Source: Rhynchosporium graminicola
Lineage: Eukaryota > Ascomycota > Leotiomycetes > Helotiales > Ploettnerulaceae
Length of the DNA stretch: 64,000 bases
Reading direction: 5' to 3'
NCBI GenBank assembly: GCA_900074885.1
Contig: FJUW01000051.1
Span: 191,036 to 255,035, forward strand
Shown piece by piece: positions 44,235 through 55,309 of the stretch. The notes under the pieces were generated by a model that made no database searches, was not told the DNA's origin, and was given only the letters and a program-made list of their open reading frames with translations. Within the stretch, counting starts at the first letter, position 1. Each line of letters opens with the position of its first letter. The position numbers and the translations under genes were made by a program.

Positions 44235-45325
44235 TCAAGTTGAAAGACACAAAATGAGACTAAAATACCCCCTCCTTGTAGCAGCGCATGATTCTTCATT
44301 TTCCTGAGTACCGTCAGCCAAAAGCAGCAGTCCATCCAGGATTGACAGTTCCCTCAGGATGATAACACGAGCTGTGGAATAGCACACCCAAATCAAGTCA
44401 ATCAAAAAGAATTCAAGCGTCATCAGTGAAAGAAAACCTACCTCCAATACATTTGTCTGCTTATTTCGAGCAGTGACCATAAGATTAGTGGCAAGCCACA
44501 GATTTGACGACAGCGTCGAAAGCAGGATAATGTACAGGAGACCAAGAGAGAGAAAACAGGCAATACACACGATCAAACGAAGAGAAAAATCGGACAGGAG
44601 TATCATCAATTCCGAATCTATGTCATCCATGCCATCGTTCCAGGGATATCTAGAATCATAGGTGTAATGGAGACAGCCAAGACGCATGCTGCCAGAAGTG
44701 TGGGTATAAGTATCGCGGGAACTGATCTGCCGGCGGCTCTTGAAGCTCCGGCGGCTCTCTCTCTTTCCCCAAGATCTCAATTTCGTTAGAACTGCTGACT
44801 CCCTTCTCGCCACGGTTGTTAGCGGATGATCCATGCGTCTAGCAATCAAGATCAAGATCTCAACAATTAGCCACGGCACTAGGAAGCTGAATCCTAAGGC
44901 TTTGCTCCAAAACACCTCCTTGAAGCAAGCAAGTCTGATCGCTTGCGGAAGCGGACCAAGGATGAATAGCAACCAACGCGTTCCCATTGATGAGGCTAAA
45001 GCTTCAATGCCCTCCGGAGGCGAGACGTTGGCGAATTAATCTCTGATGACCGTACGGAAGGCCTGTATGATGTTGTCGTTAGAAAAAGACCACGCGTATG
45101 TACAATCAAAGAAGAAGCTTCCAACATCGCAAGCACAGTAGATTGGAGAGCTACGCAAGTACATTCGATAACGACTGTCTATATGACAAACCCTGCCGAA
45201 GGGCTGCGTCATACTGTTGAGGGCGAGTGTTGTTATAATCCAGAAGAGAGTTTGCCAGGAGACTTCTGGTGGATCTGGGTCGAAAGCACCCGGTGCAGAT
45301 AGAGGTGATTCTTTCAGAAACTGGT
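44235..45325 (-). pseudogene. Multi-pass membrane protein gene with in-frame stop
   Basis: A minus-strand frame starts after a ctaag acceptor at about 45325 and reads QFLKESPLSAPGAFDPDPPE, then WQTLFWIITTLALNSM (a probable membrane span) and IIQAFRTVIRD. It meets a TAA at 45036-45038 and continues in the same frame with FANVSPPEGIEALASSMGTR, then four or more membrane spans (LLFILGPLPQAIRL, LGFSFLVPWLIVEILILIA, LRLIVCIACFLSLGLLYIIL, LMTLEFFLIDLIWVCY) to the end at 44235. The frame is open on both sides of the single stop, and one C-to-T change (CAA to TAA) would explain it. The 250-residue part after the stop could still be translated from its own ATG at 44987. A 5' exon is likely within 45390-45611 but could not be joined. 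Function unknown; similar membrane proteins are common in ascomycetes. Confidence 0.55.
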
Positions 45326-47804
45326 CTTAGCAAACGGTTTCTAGGTTAGATGAGAGTTCAGGACTTACCCACTTTGCAGCAGGTAGTAGTTACGTTGATG
45401 CGGTTAAAGAGTCACAAATTCGAAAGTACCTTCCGCAAATCGAATGAGCCCGGAAGGGAGCTGTGAAGTAGGCTGTGAGATCAATGCGGTGACATATCGT
45501 ACGAGACGTGATTGGGTAGGCTGATCCTGATGTTTGCTTCCTGTATCCATTCACGCACGCGAATCCGGAGAAGGAGCCTAAACCATCTGCGGAGGTCATC
45601 AAAGCATTCAATCATATGCAGAGCCCACTCAAATCAGCACCGACTTCTAAAAATGACTCTACTTCAATGTTGATGTTCCAGGCTCGCTAAAGTATAGAGG
45701 GTAGACACGGATTATTGCACCCTGGTTCACAACTACTTATGTATCCAGCTTGATCATTGGATAGGTAAATATTAAGTACATAGCTTAGGATTTTCGAGGC
45801 CTCCAGTATTAAGGCAGATTGCGTGTTCATTGCGAATTCAGAGTCTAATCGTGCCAAGGCAACTCTCTCCGGCAGCGGCATCGATTGAGCACAATCACGT
45901 GCCCACTTCTGCTACATCTAATACGTGACCCGATTCTGGTGAAAGTCCCACATGATGAGTTCTTTTTGCTCTTCAGGTGTGTTCTCGATCAAGTAGAGAC
46001 GAAGAGGACTTTACCTAAGAAATGTCAGTAACACGTCCCTTAGTGATCTCTTCTTTCGTGCACGATTCAGACATGGAACCGTCCTTTGACCGTCAAGGTA
46101 CTACTAAGCAACTGTGCGGATGTGCCAGGGCTGATCATGTCTCACCGCTTTCATTCCGCCCATACAAATCTGATGGGCGGTGAGCGGTGAGACATCTACG
46201 TAACAACGACAAGAGGCAATAATTTGTGTTCACCCCTTTACACTGAATTAGACGCTAGAAGTAGTATGAGCGGTAAAGGCTATTAATTTCTAGATGTTTT
46301 CGACATGTGGGTGTCCTAGAATTTATTGGAGTGAGCAAATTGTAGTTCAATCTTTTGTGATGTATGTAGGTTAGGTAAATTATGAAGAAATTAACAAAGA
46401 AATTGACGCCAAAGTCTTCATTTTGTTTTCAGGTTGAAGGACTCATAAATCCCAGGCTTGGCACTACACTTCCACAGGTGAAGTCAGCCTGAGGTTACTC
46501 GACTTGAGCAACTTAAGATGTTTTATTTAGACTTGTAATTTTTGCCTTGGATAAAATTGGATTTCTAGCACTCTGGCTATCTGTACTTAGATAGATTCCT
46601 GGCATGATTTAGCAGTCTAGGACCGTGGAATCCCTGATCTTCCTGGTATCTTTCGTACCCAAATCTTCTTAACACGGCTGTCTTCGTAGTCTTGTCCCTG
46701 CTGATTCGTGGACGGAATTGAGCGTTAAGATTTCAGCATGCCGATGCTTTACGCTCCCACATCATCGTATACGATTATTTCGTCATAAGGCCACAAATAC
46801 ACGCACACATACCACACCAGGCGAACCATGCATGCCGCTTTTGCTCGCTTAACAATTGACTTAGTGACATCTTGCGAAAGTAGAAGTAAGAGATCAATAT
46901 AGCACTTTTACAACCACGAAACCACCTCTTAAAAGTGATTCGGGAAGAGGCCTTCTATTATACTAGCTTAGATTTCATTATCGAATACTCTAGAAAATTT
47001 TTATATAGCGTATTCGGTGGTACTTCAAGAGAGGAAAATAAGTATTTGAGGGATTATAACCTTGCTTAATCTGTCGGGATATAGTGGCATATCCGAGCTT
47101 TTTATGCCTGATGCAGGTTTGACTTTAGGTACGCGTATGCCTTGTGGCCTTATGACTAAATAATCGTATCCACATCATCTACTGGTGAGTCTATCGACTA
47201 ATACGTCTGGCTGGGTATAAATTAAGGTCCCAACTCGGTATAAACTTGAATTTTTTGAAATACTACAGGAGGTTGTCTAACACAACTTGCAAATTCGCGT
47301 AAACCTGAAATAACCTTGTTAAAGTTCGTCATCACGTGAGACATTTGATTTACGTCGGAATCACTACCAAAGCAGGTCATTTTGCTCGGCTTGCTTCGCC
47401 AGGTCTCACTGCTTCTTATATATAATACTCTGCTTCTGCAACCCTCAGAACTGCATACTTCTTGGAGGTTTATCGCTCAATCTATATTCATCTCTTAGCC
47501 CAGCATGAACCATCTTGAGTCTGGACAGTGGACATGGATCCTCGGGACTGAATTATACTTTCGCCAGTCCCAAAATCATCTCCACTAAAAGTTATTTCAC
47601 AAATAGACCACGGAAGGGCGGAAATGAGACTATTGATTATATCAAAGTATATACTACAGACAACGTCATCCATCTACTCATAACGCAACCCTCCACCCGC
47701 TCCTCGGCATCCCTAATCGACGCGCCGCTCCTGATTACACTCCTGATTACAGACAAGCCTATCCTACAATCCAAAATCTCCAACTCAGGCCTCCGTCCCT
47801 CACA
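45326..47804. other. AT-rich intergenic region
   Basis: This 2.5-kb stretch may include the 5' exon of the preceding membrane protein gene at its left (45390-45611) and the promoter of the small secreted protein gene at its right. A hairpin at 46137-46195 is listed separately. The remainder, 46250-47400, is AT-rich with no coding frame. Confidence 0.5.
46137..46195. repeat. Long hairpin with perfect 13-base arms
   Basis: The arms atgtctcaccgct (46137-46149) and agcggtgagacat (46183-46195) are perfect reverse complements. Inside them a second pair, ccgcccat (46156-46163) and atgggcgg (46173-46180), also pairs perfectly around a 9-base loop. In total 21 of about 29 possible pairs form in 59 bases. 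It could be a small transposon, the footprint of one, or a structured regulatory or RNA element. Confidence 0.85.
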
Positions 47805-48272
47805 ATGCGTTCTTCATCTCTAGTCGCAATTGCAGCAGCTGCACTTCCATGCCTAGCTCAGGCAACGAATCAATACTGGTCCCACCCAATCAACATCACG
47901 AACGTGGAACATGTGAATCAAAAGACGAGAATCGGAGAGCTTGCCTACGGCGCCACGAATTTGGACTTTAATTATTCTGCTGGTTGTGGCATTAACTTCG
48001 GCAACGGTAAGAACGAATGAGAATCAACATCTCAACATCATTTCTGTTCCAATTTTGACTCGTGAGCAGGGACTGTCGGAGGCGGCTTCAACGCTGGTAT
48101 TCCCGGGAACTCAGACGGATCGCTTGGAGGAGGTTGGACTGTTACTGCGGACAGCATTAATTTCGGTCTTGGAGCTGTGTTCAACAAAGTTTCGGTCAAT
48201 GTTGCTATCGTGGTGGACAAGAAGAACAACAAGTTGTCAGTGAAGGTTAACGACAAGGAGGTTTCTTTGTAG
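47805..48272 (+). CDS. Small secreted protein, candidate effector
   Basis: Two exons, 47805-48006 and 48070-48272, give 134 residues across a 63-base intron (gtaaga ... gcag). The N-terminus MRSSSLVAIAAAALPCLAQA is a clear signal peptide. The mature chain is about 114 residues, Asn/Gly-rich, with few charges and one cysteine (SAGCGINFGNGT). It has no membrane span, ends VKVNDKEVSL, and carries an NIT sequon near the start (HPINITNVEHV). I do not recognise a family. Small size, signal peptide and an AT-rich gene-poor location fit a candidate secreted effector, though the lack of paired cysteines is unlike most. A TATA-like tatatataat lies about 380 bases upstream, so a long leader or a nearer promoter is needed. 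Confidence 0.75.
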
Positions 48273-49413
48273 GAAGAAAGACCTGTGTGTATATTCCATA
48301 GGTCCTGATGAATTCGCATGACTGCTTTTGAGAGGAGAGGAACGAGAGGCGAGAATATTACTATTAGCGAACCTGCCAACCAGCCTAACTACCAGCAGAT
48401 GTGCTACTGCTTCTTCATCTGCCTAATATTCAATATATTCAAGCGCTCTCATGTAATTACAGTACTTTCACTACTTCTTTTGTCTCAGATGCCACCCTTC
48501 TTGCTTTGATAAAGTCGACTTCTAGCCATACTCTCTTTCGATATCTTGCATGGCTAGTCTTCCGCGTATAAATTGCGCAAGAGCCTCTTTAAATCTAAGT
48601 ATCGCATCTACTAAACCACGGGTAATAACATTGGGAAACTTCTTAGTTTACGCCTTGTTTTCGATGAAATGGATTTATTTACGTACGCGAATACCTTCCT
48701 TTTTAAGGTGAACGGAATAGTTTTCAACTTCGAGTATAACTTCAATTATTATAACCTGATATCACTTATGGTCCGTTATCAGCTAGAGAGCTCCAAATAA
48801 CTTTGCCCAAGCAGTTACTCCAGGAACACGTGCGATATCTCCACTCCTCGCAAAAACCACGAGACGAATTGATATTCTGCGACATGATTAGCTGATCTCT
48901 TTACATGCACACTGTAATAGATTAATGGACTTCTGTATCGCCACCAGAGCCTGTTTTTCCGAGTGAAGGAGATCTCTGCCCTGATTCGGCGATGCTGACG
49001 GTTCGAGATGCGTTAACTCCGCTGCCTTACAAAAATGCCGTAAGACAGCTTATGTAAGTACCAAAGTCCGAAATAATCCATCGAATGATGATCATACGTA
49101 CGGGTATATGTTGGGTGATGATTACTATTCACGGTAACACCACCGAAGCGTGTCTCCTTACACGTGGACTCATCAACGTATCACGACAAAAGTACTGCTG
49201 GGTATGATCAGGACTGGACGCCTCGGCGCTTGGGGTCTTGTAGACGCGTCTTGAGTGGTAATCAGGCTGAAAATACCAAGAGGCGTTATATAAACCTGAC
49301 AATTCCCCAAGCAACATACCTCTATCACTCATTCTCGGTCGGTTACCTTGACATCGTCACTACACTATCTCCTCTGATCTTCAAATCGCGTAGCTTTTAG
49401 TCGAGTATCCATC
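48273..49413. other. Intergenic, no supported gene
   Basis: These 1.1 kb hold the 3' flank of the small secreted protein gene and the promoter of the NmrA-like gene. Nothing else is apparent. Confidence 0.5.
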
Positions 49414-50584
49414 ATGTCGAAACTTGTAGTTATCGTTGGTATCACAGGTAACCAAGTATGTCTTGACTCCACGCTCCAATCACTTCTACTCAAGCTTACA
49501 TATTGTCAGGGAGGCTCAGTAGCCGAGGCTTTTCTGGCAGATCCAGCCTGGAGGATCCGAGGAACAAGCCGTGATCCATCAAAAGCATCCAGTCAAGCAC
49601 TCGTCGCCAAAGGGATCGAAATTGTCCATGGCGACGTTGACGATGTTGAATCTCTGACAGCCGCATTCATAGGAGCCAACCTCATCTTCGGCAATACCGC
49701 ATTCTCCAACGCATTCGCGTTCCCCACTGCTGCCGATAAGGAGAAACCAGCTCCGGATCAAACACTACGAGAATGGGCATATGAACTTGAAGTGCAGCAG
49801 GGAAAGAATGTCGTTGATGCTGCTGCCACGGCTGTAGACTCTCTGGATTTGTTCATCTGGTCTACTTTGTCGCACGCTAAGAAGTGGTCGAAAGGGAAGT
49901 ATTCTGGCGTCTATCATTTTGATTCGAAGGCTGTGGTTACGGAGTATTTGAATGAGAAATATCCTAAGCTGGCAGAGAAGACGTCATTGTTGCAATTAGG
50001 AATATTCATAACAAATTGGAAATGGGGTCCAGGTGCCGTACCGTGGGAGAAGGTACCACCTCTTCTCTCCAAAATTTCGAACAAGTATTGACTTTCTCCA
50101 GCGTCTCGATGGATCACTGCTACTTGCCATCCCGGGTAATGGTGATATTCCCATCCCTCTCATCGTACCCTCCGATACTGGAAAATTCGTCAAAGCACTT
50201 TCTCAAGTCTCGCCAGGCAAGAATCTCCTCGCTTTCGGTGATCTGATCACTTGGTCTGAGTATGTCGCTCTCTGGAGCAAAACTACCGGATATCCAGCTG
50301 CATTCGAAAAGAGTACGGTGGCAGCCATGGATAAGATTGCACCTGGAGGCTACGGAGAGGAGATTGGTGAGATGCTCGCCTATGCTCAGGACTTTGGCTA
50401 CTGGGCTAAGGAAGACACTTCTGTCATCTTTCCGAAAGATGTAGGTTCTCTGATTGGGATACGTGTGGAGATCTACTAATGGCTTGCGTAGCTTGGTATC
50501 AAGGTTGAGGCTACAAGAATCGAGGATTACATCAAGAACGAAGATTGGTCTGAACTGATCAACAGGCCTGTCACTGGCTCTTGA
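49414..50584 (+). CDS. NmrA-like NAD(P)-binding family protein
   Basis: This is an NmrA-like atypical short-chain dehydrogenase. Relatives either sense NAD(P) to regulate transcription (NmrA) or act as reductases. Exons 49414-49455, 49510-50052, 50102-50440 and 50492-50584 give 338 residues, all phase-0 joins. The Rossmann motif is VVIVGITGNQGGSVAEAFL, the first exon ending inside it after NQ. Then come RIRGTSRDPSK, GIEIVHGDVDDVESLTAAF and FIWSTLSHAKKWSKGKY, as usual for the family. The third intron boundary matters: without removing 50053-50101 the frame stops after SKISNKY; with it, AVPWEK joins RLDGSLLLAIPGNGDIPIPL. The C-terminal part, DTGKFVKALSQVSPGKNLLA, matches NmrA-like proteins. No partner gene is in the window. 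Confidence 0.9.
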
Positions 50585-53500
50585 ACAATTCGAGGAAGAC
50601 AAGGCTCAGCTTGAAAGGAAACAACGGATATGTTGACTTCTATAGTACCTAAGTTTTCGTCTTGCAAGTTTCCAACATTATTTCGTATTACTGAAACTGG
50701 CCTATCATTTGCTTAGACCCCAACTAGTATTTCCGTGTATCTTGGATCTAATATTTAAGTACAAGATATTATGCACTCCTTCTCCTATTATTAGTAGTAG
50801 TATATGGACGAGATATATCAGCATTGGACTCTAAATGAGATAAACTAAATCAACGTTATACTAGCAATCAAGATCGAAGTGATAATCATGTTCTACCTGT
50901 CCTGCTGTCTAACGTTCTGCTTAATAGCACTGCAAGGATTCTAAGTTATATACGTCAAGCTTCGATCATACCACACATCCGGCACGATGTAGCGGATTGT
51001 CTAACAGCCTCTTCGTCGCTCTGGGACTCCTTGAAGACGCTTTCTGCTTGTCCAACAAAATTTGAAAAAAAATCTCGCGACTCTACATCCCGGCTCATCA
51101 TACGTAAGAAGATATTTCTACTACTCTGGCTCGCACTGGCCTTCAGATGTGTATAAACAAGCTGCTATGGTCTTCACTATACGAAAACCTCAATCCTTGA
51201 AGCAAAATGTCAAGGAAACCATGTGTACAGACTAAAGAAAAAACAGGCTAGTTTAAGCCTTTGTACAAGTGGACTATGACGTTCAAGCGATTTGCAAGTC
51301 CTATTATGTGCTCATCGCGCGAATATACCGAGTCCAAACTACCGTGACAGATTGACAGCTGATGAGAATGATAAGACTGATACATTGAATAATTAAGTAG
51401 AGATGGACTAGATCTTTCTATTATCGGGGTATCGTATGCTAGCGCGAATGACAATAACGAAGAGAGTGGCAGTAATTACAGAGATTACAATAGCACAACC
51501 GACATCGGCAAGCCACTGCACTATTGTACCAATATTCGAGTAACCAGATGCTTGAATCAAAAAATTTAGGGAATAATAACGGAGGAGCAAGTGACGGTTT
51601 GAAAGGAAAGAATCCTGTCCCGGCGAAAGTGGGTGGGTTGTCAATGTGGATTGATTCATCACATGTCTAAAGGTGGTTTAATGATAAGTAAATAGCTCTC
51701 GAAATCCGGATTCAGGAAGTGCTATAAAAGTAAAATTGGAGAGAGTAATACACTGTCTGGCGAAAGTTTAGAAAGGATGGAGATGAGGGGGTGGTGCTTT
51801 AAGGCGAGAATGAATGAGCCAAGCTGTAAATGGGCGTGTATAAGAGTCTCCCTTTGAGATGAGATGAACTTCAGTGGGATTCTTCAGCTACAACCTCGAG
51901 CTAAGCTGGATCAGAGCGGATAATAAGTATATAATTTTTTTTCCCCAAATGTATCGTATGGAAGGTATGTAGGTCGTTGATTCCTCGATAGAATATGGAG
52001 TTCGAATATGTTTCGTTTATGCATAGTATAAGCCTTTAATTAGATTCTAGCTAGGGTATGTTCCTCGTGCTGATAGGAAAAAATCGAATGACAACAACTA
52101 TAAAAATGAATCTATTCGTATAGAATACACATGACGAAATGCCCCGCCAGAAAGCACATACGCCGTGATACACAACAGCAATCGCAGTGATATTGAGAAA
52201 TCGAAAATACAAAATACTATATCGAAAAAAATGTTTACTTTCAAGAGCAGAACTTGTCTTCACCTAACTTCCCCCATTTCGTCTTGTCCAAAGACAAATC
52301 CTTAACAGCATCCTCAAAGTAGCAGAGTACTTTTGATGTGCTCGTTTGAAGAAGAAACTCCACCTCCATTACTCTAACCACGAAAGAAATCCCCTCTACG
52401 TCATACCTGTACCTCCTCATCGAGCTCCAATTCCATACTCCATAAAGCAGCTAAAACTGTAGCATTCAAATCAAAGCCTACTACACATACATGAAACCAG
52501 TGTAGGCGATTTCATCCTAGGCGAACTATTCTGTTTACGATAGTGAGATTTCCCTGAACATAGCGCAAGATATATGGATCACGACGTTGCGGCTGTTTTA
52601 ATCATTGGATCTCGCAGGGTATAGGAAAGAGTGTGTACCGAGAAGTCATCAAGTGAGAAGGGCAGATATGGATAATCAACGATCGACAGCGAGTGACAGA
52701 TCACAGCAGTGCAGGTCTGATAATATAAATCAATCTCTGGTAAAGTTTATGAAACTAAGTATAGGCATCGACACTGCGACAAAAGCAAAAACGCGATCTC
52801 TAAACTCATCACCTGGTTTAGACATCTTTGTGATTTGACGCGGCGAAATGCCTACTACAGCGAGCACGGAAGAAGATTCGATTGATGTAGCTATTTTTCC
52901 TGGTTGTTGGTTGGAGTTTGCAGGTACGTGTCGTGTTTATATAGGGAGGGCTCAAGAGAAGTGTCTACGAATATCAAGGGGCTGCCGAAGCTCGATCGAG
53001 CTGCCCTCAATATACCTTGGCAACAGGTATAACCACTACCTGCTCAGGGGGAAGAGAAAAATCATCAGGATTAGAGTCATCGAATGCAGGGTACAGCTTC
53101 TACAGCCATCCTCAACGAGAAGAGTCTGTCTATAAACTGTATCTCTTCCTATAATTTGCAGGGAAAGGAGTTTTGGCCAGGGCGTCTGGAAGCTGTATTA
53201 TGGAATCAATCATCTAGACCTCTAGATGCTGTTTAGTACAATCATCATTTTCGCGTGTGCTGAAAATAATAGGACCGGAAGGTAGGCAGGCTGCAGGAGC
53301 TCTCACTTACTAGAAATACCTGCGCGATTCAGCAGCGTTTATCCGCCACGTAAAATGAAAAGAGGAGAAGAATCTACAGGAAGTGAGTGACGAGCACGAG
53401 TTGAAGAGACAACAATAGAGAGCGTACCAGAAAAAAAAAAACAAAAAAAGAAAAAAGAAAAAAGAATCGGCTCTAGGGAAAAAGACCGTGGCGTTATTCG

Positions 53501-54157
53501 TATACAGTTTGGTGATGTAGATAATGACTCGTGAACGCGAGCTAGTACGACTCTTGAACCTCCATCAAGCTCATGTTAGGCCATTATGAAAGCCCTAGAT
53601 CACTATTTACTCATCAGCAGCAGAGATCCTTGAGGTGTTAATTCAAAGAATGTGCAGAGTGTGATAGCTCTTGCTCTGCACAACATCGCGTGTGAGAATA
53701 TGCCGCCCACCAGGGACCGAGTTCGATGATCTGTGCTTGCAAATTGAGTCGTTGCTATGCTTATAGTTCTTGAATATGGGTTCGAGTGAGTAAGTTGGTG
53801 TTACCTAGGGAGGTGATTACAGATTTTGCTTCTGACACGCGAGTCTTGAGAGGGAGGAGAGCAGAGAGGAAAAGAGAGTATGGCATGTCAGCGGAAGATT
53901 CACTCAAGTGAGGCATGAGGAAATGTGCAGAAAAATTCGTGCAATATACAGATGTAGATTGATGTTTGATTGGCGTGTTGCCTTATTAGCTCAGAACACG
54001 CAGATGCTTCAGTATGAAATGAATGGGATAACTAAAACGCCGGCAATGCACGCTAAAATAAAGGTATACAGACAGCCACACAAGCATAAAATCCCTCACT
54101 CAATTCTTCTTCTATCTCATTCCGATCTCCCCTGATTCTCCTCCCCAGCTACCTAGC
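50585..54157. other. Gene-poor 3.5-kb region
   Basis: No confident gene lies here. A possible small membrane protein (51408-51662) is listed separately. An A-rich tract with interrupted poly-A occupies about 53429-53467. Other open frames (52605-52838, 52848-53135, 53908-54135) lack domains and start context. Confidence 0.5.
51408..51662 (-). CDS. Possible small single-span membrane protein
   Basis: An 84-residue minus-strand frame with ATG (MMNQSTLTTHPLSPGQDSFL) ends in one strong hydrophobic span, CAIVISVITATLFVIVI, followed by a basic tail RASIRYPDNRKI. The topology is plausible for a small membrane protein. There is no family match, intron or promoter evidence, so it may be chance. Confidence 0.22.
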   Translation of the reverse strand: MMNQSTLTTHPLSPGQDSFLSNRHLLLRYYSLNFLIQASGYSNIGTIVQWLADVGCAIVISVITATLFVIVIRASIRYPDNRKI

Positions 54158-55309
54158 TTAGATAGCAGTATGGGAATACGGCTCATAAGCTCCATTACCG
54201 CCTCTGGCAACCGGCTTCACATTATGCATCGGAACACCATACTCGGTACTCTGCTGAGCATTATAAATACCAGTCTGCTGACCCTGATACCCCTGATTGT
54301 TGTGTTGACCATCATCCACTCTTTGGTACGCTCCAGTAGGCATCGATTTCTCAGCATCGTCCACTCCCCTTGACTTTCTCTTCGAGCTCCCCGATGAGGC
54401 TGCACAACAGCAAACAGTCATCATCCAGAATACTCCAGCGCCGATGCTGAATACGGCTGCTAGCCAGGTGGTAGCGAGGAAGGATGTGTTCAGGGAGCCT
54501 TGAACGCCGTAAGAGCGCGCGGAGGCCTTGACGGCTCCGACAACGAGGGAGGACTGTACGGAGGCCATGACGGACGCGAGGACGATGGTGACGGTTGATA
54601 CACCCGAGATGACGAACGTCAAGCAAGACCCCACGCGCGAGCAGAAACCGAAGAGCCCCATGAAGAGCTCCGCAACGCAGGCGATGAGCGCGATTATGTA
54701 GACGACTTCAGTCCATTTCGAAACTGCCTTGAAGGACTTGAGTGCGCGGCGCAACTCGGACGGGAGACGGACTTTCTTTCCTGTGATGGAGGACGCGGAG
54801 TCTTCGACGGTGCTGGTGTTGAGTTTGGTGGATGCCCAGTCGAATTGGGCTTTGGTGCACGTGGTGTCCTTGCCTGTTGTGCGGCAATAATTCCACAGCG
54901 AGACTTTGTACGAATCTGCGAGGCCGAGGGCAGCGGCTGTGATGTTGTCGCCGAGGTTTGGAGTGAGGCCTGCGAGTGTGGAGGAGGAGAAAGAGTCGGG
55001 ACGCTGTGGAGGGTTGGGAACCTGGCCCGTGAGAGTTGAGGAGGAGAAGGAGTCGGGACGTTGTGGGGGAGGAGGGTTTGGAGCCTGGCCCGCGATAGTG
55101 AGGGAGGAGAGGTCGTCGTTGCGTTTTATCACCGCATCGGCGAAGTTCGCGAGGGAGGACGAGGAGATGGACAGGTTGGCGGTTTGGATCTCGAACATGT
55201 CGAGCGATCTATTGGTAACGCCGGCAAGCATGACGATTAGGATACATATGAGACTGGCCAGCGTGAGGCCGAATGGCAGGGCCACGCAGACGAATCTTCC
55301 AGCGCCCAT
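54158..55309 (-). CDS. SUR7/PalI family four-span membrane protein
   Basis: This single-exon frame of 383 residues runs from ATG at 55309 to the stop at 54158. The family includes Sur7 of eisosomes/MCC plasma-membrane domains and PalI/Rim9 of ambient-pH signalling. Four membrane spans are visible: VCVALPFGLTLASLICILIV near the N-terminus, VVYIIALIACVAELFMGLFG (about 201-220), CLTFVISGVSTVTIVLASVM, and TTWLAAVFSIGAGVFWMMTV followed by a CCC cluster that could be lipidated. The large first extracellular loop carries the family-typical SLWNYCRTTGKDTTC block and, before it, an imperfect 20-24-residue tandem repeat around PNPP..QRPDSFSSSTL. The cytosolic tail is Gln/Asn/Gly-rich. Whether it is a Sur7-type or PalI-type member cannot be told from sequence alone. 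Confidence 0.85.
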   Translation of the reverse strand: MGAGRFVCVALPFGLTLASLICILIVMLAGVTNRSLDMFEIQTANLSISSSSLANFADAVIKRNDDLSSLTIAGQAPNPPPPQRPDSFSSSTLTGQVPNPPQRPDSFSSSTLAGLTPNLGDNITAAALGLADSYKVSLWNYCRTTGKDTTCTKAQFDWASTKLNTSTVEDSASSITGKKVRLPSELRRALKSFKAVSKWTEVVYIIALIACVAELFMGLFGFCSRVGSCLTFVISGVSTVTIVLASVMASVQSSLVVGAVKASARSYGVQGSLNTSFLATTWLAAVFSIGAGVFWMMTVCCCAASSGSSKRKSRGVDDAEKSMPTGAYQRVDDGQHNNQGYQGQQTGIYNAQQSTEYGVPMHNVKPVARGGNGAYEPYSHTAI

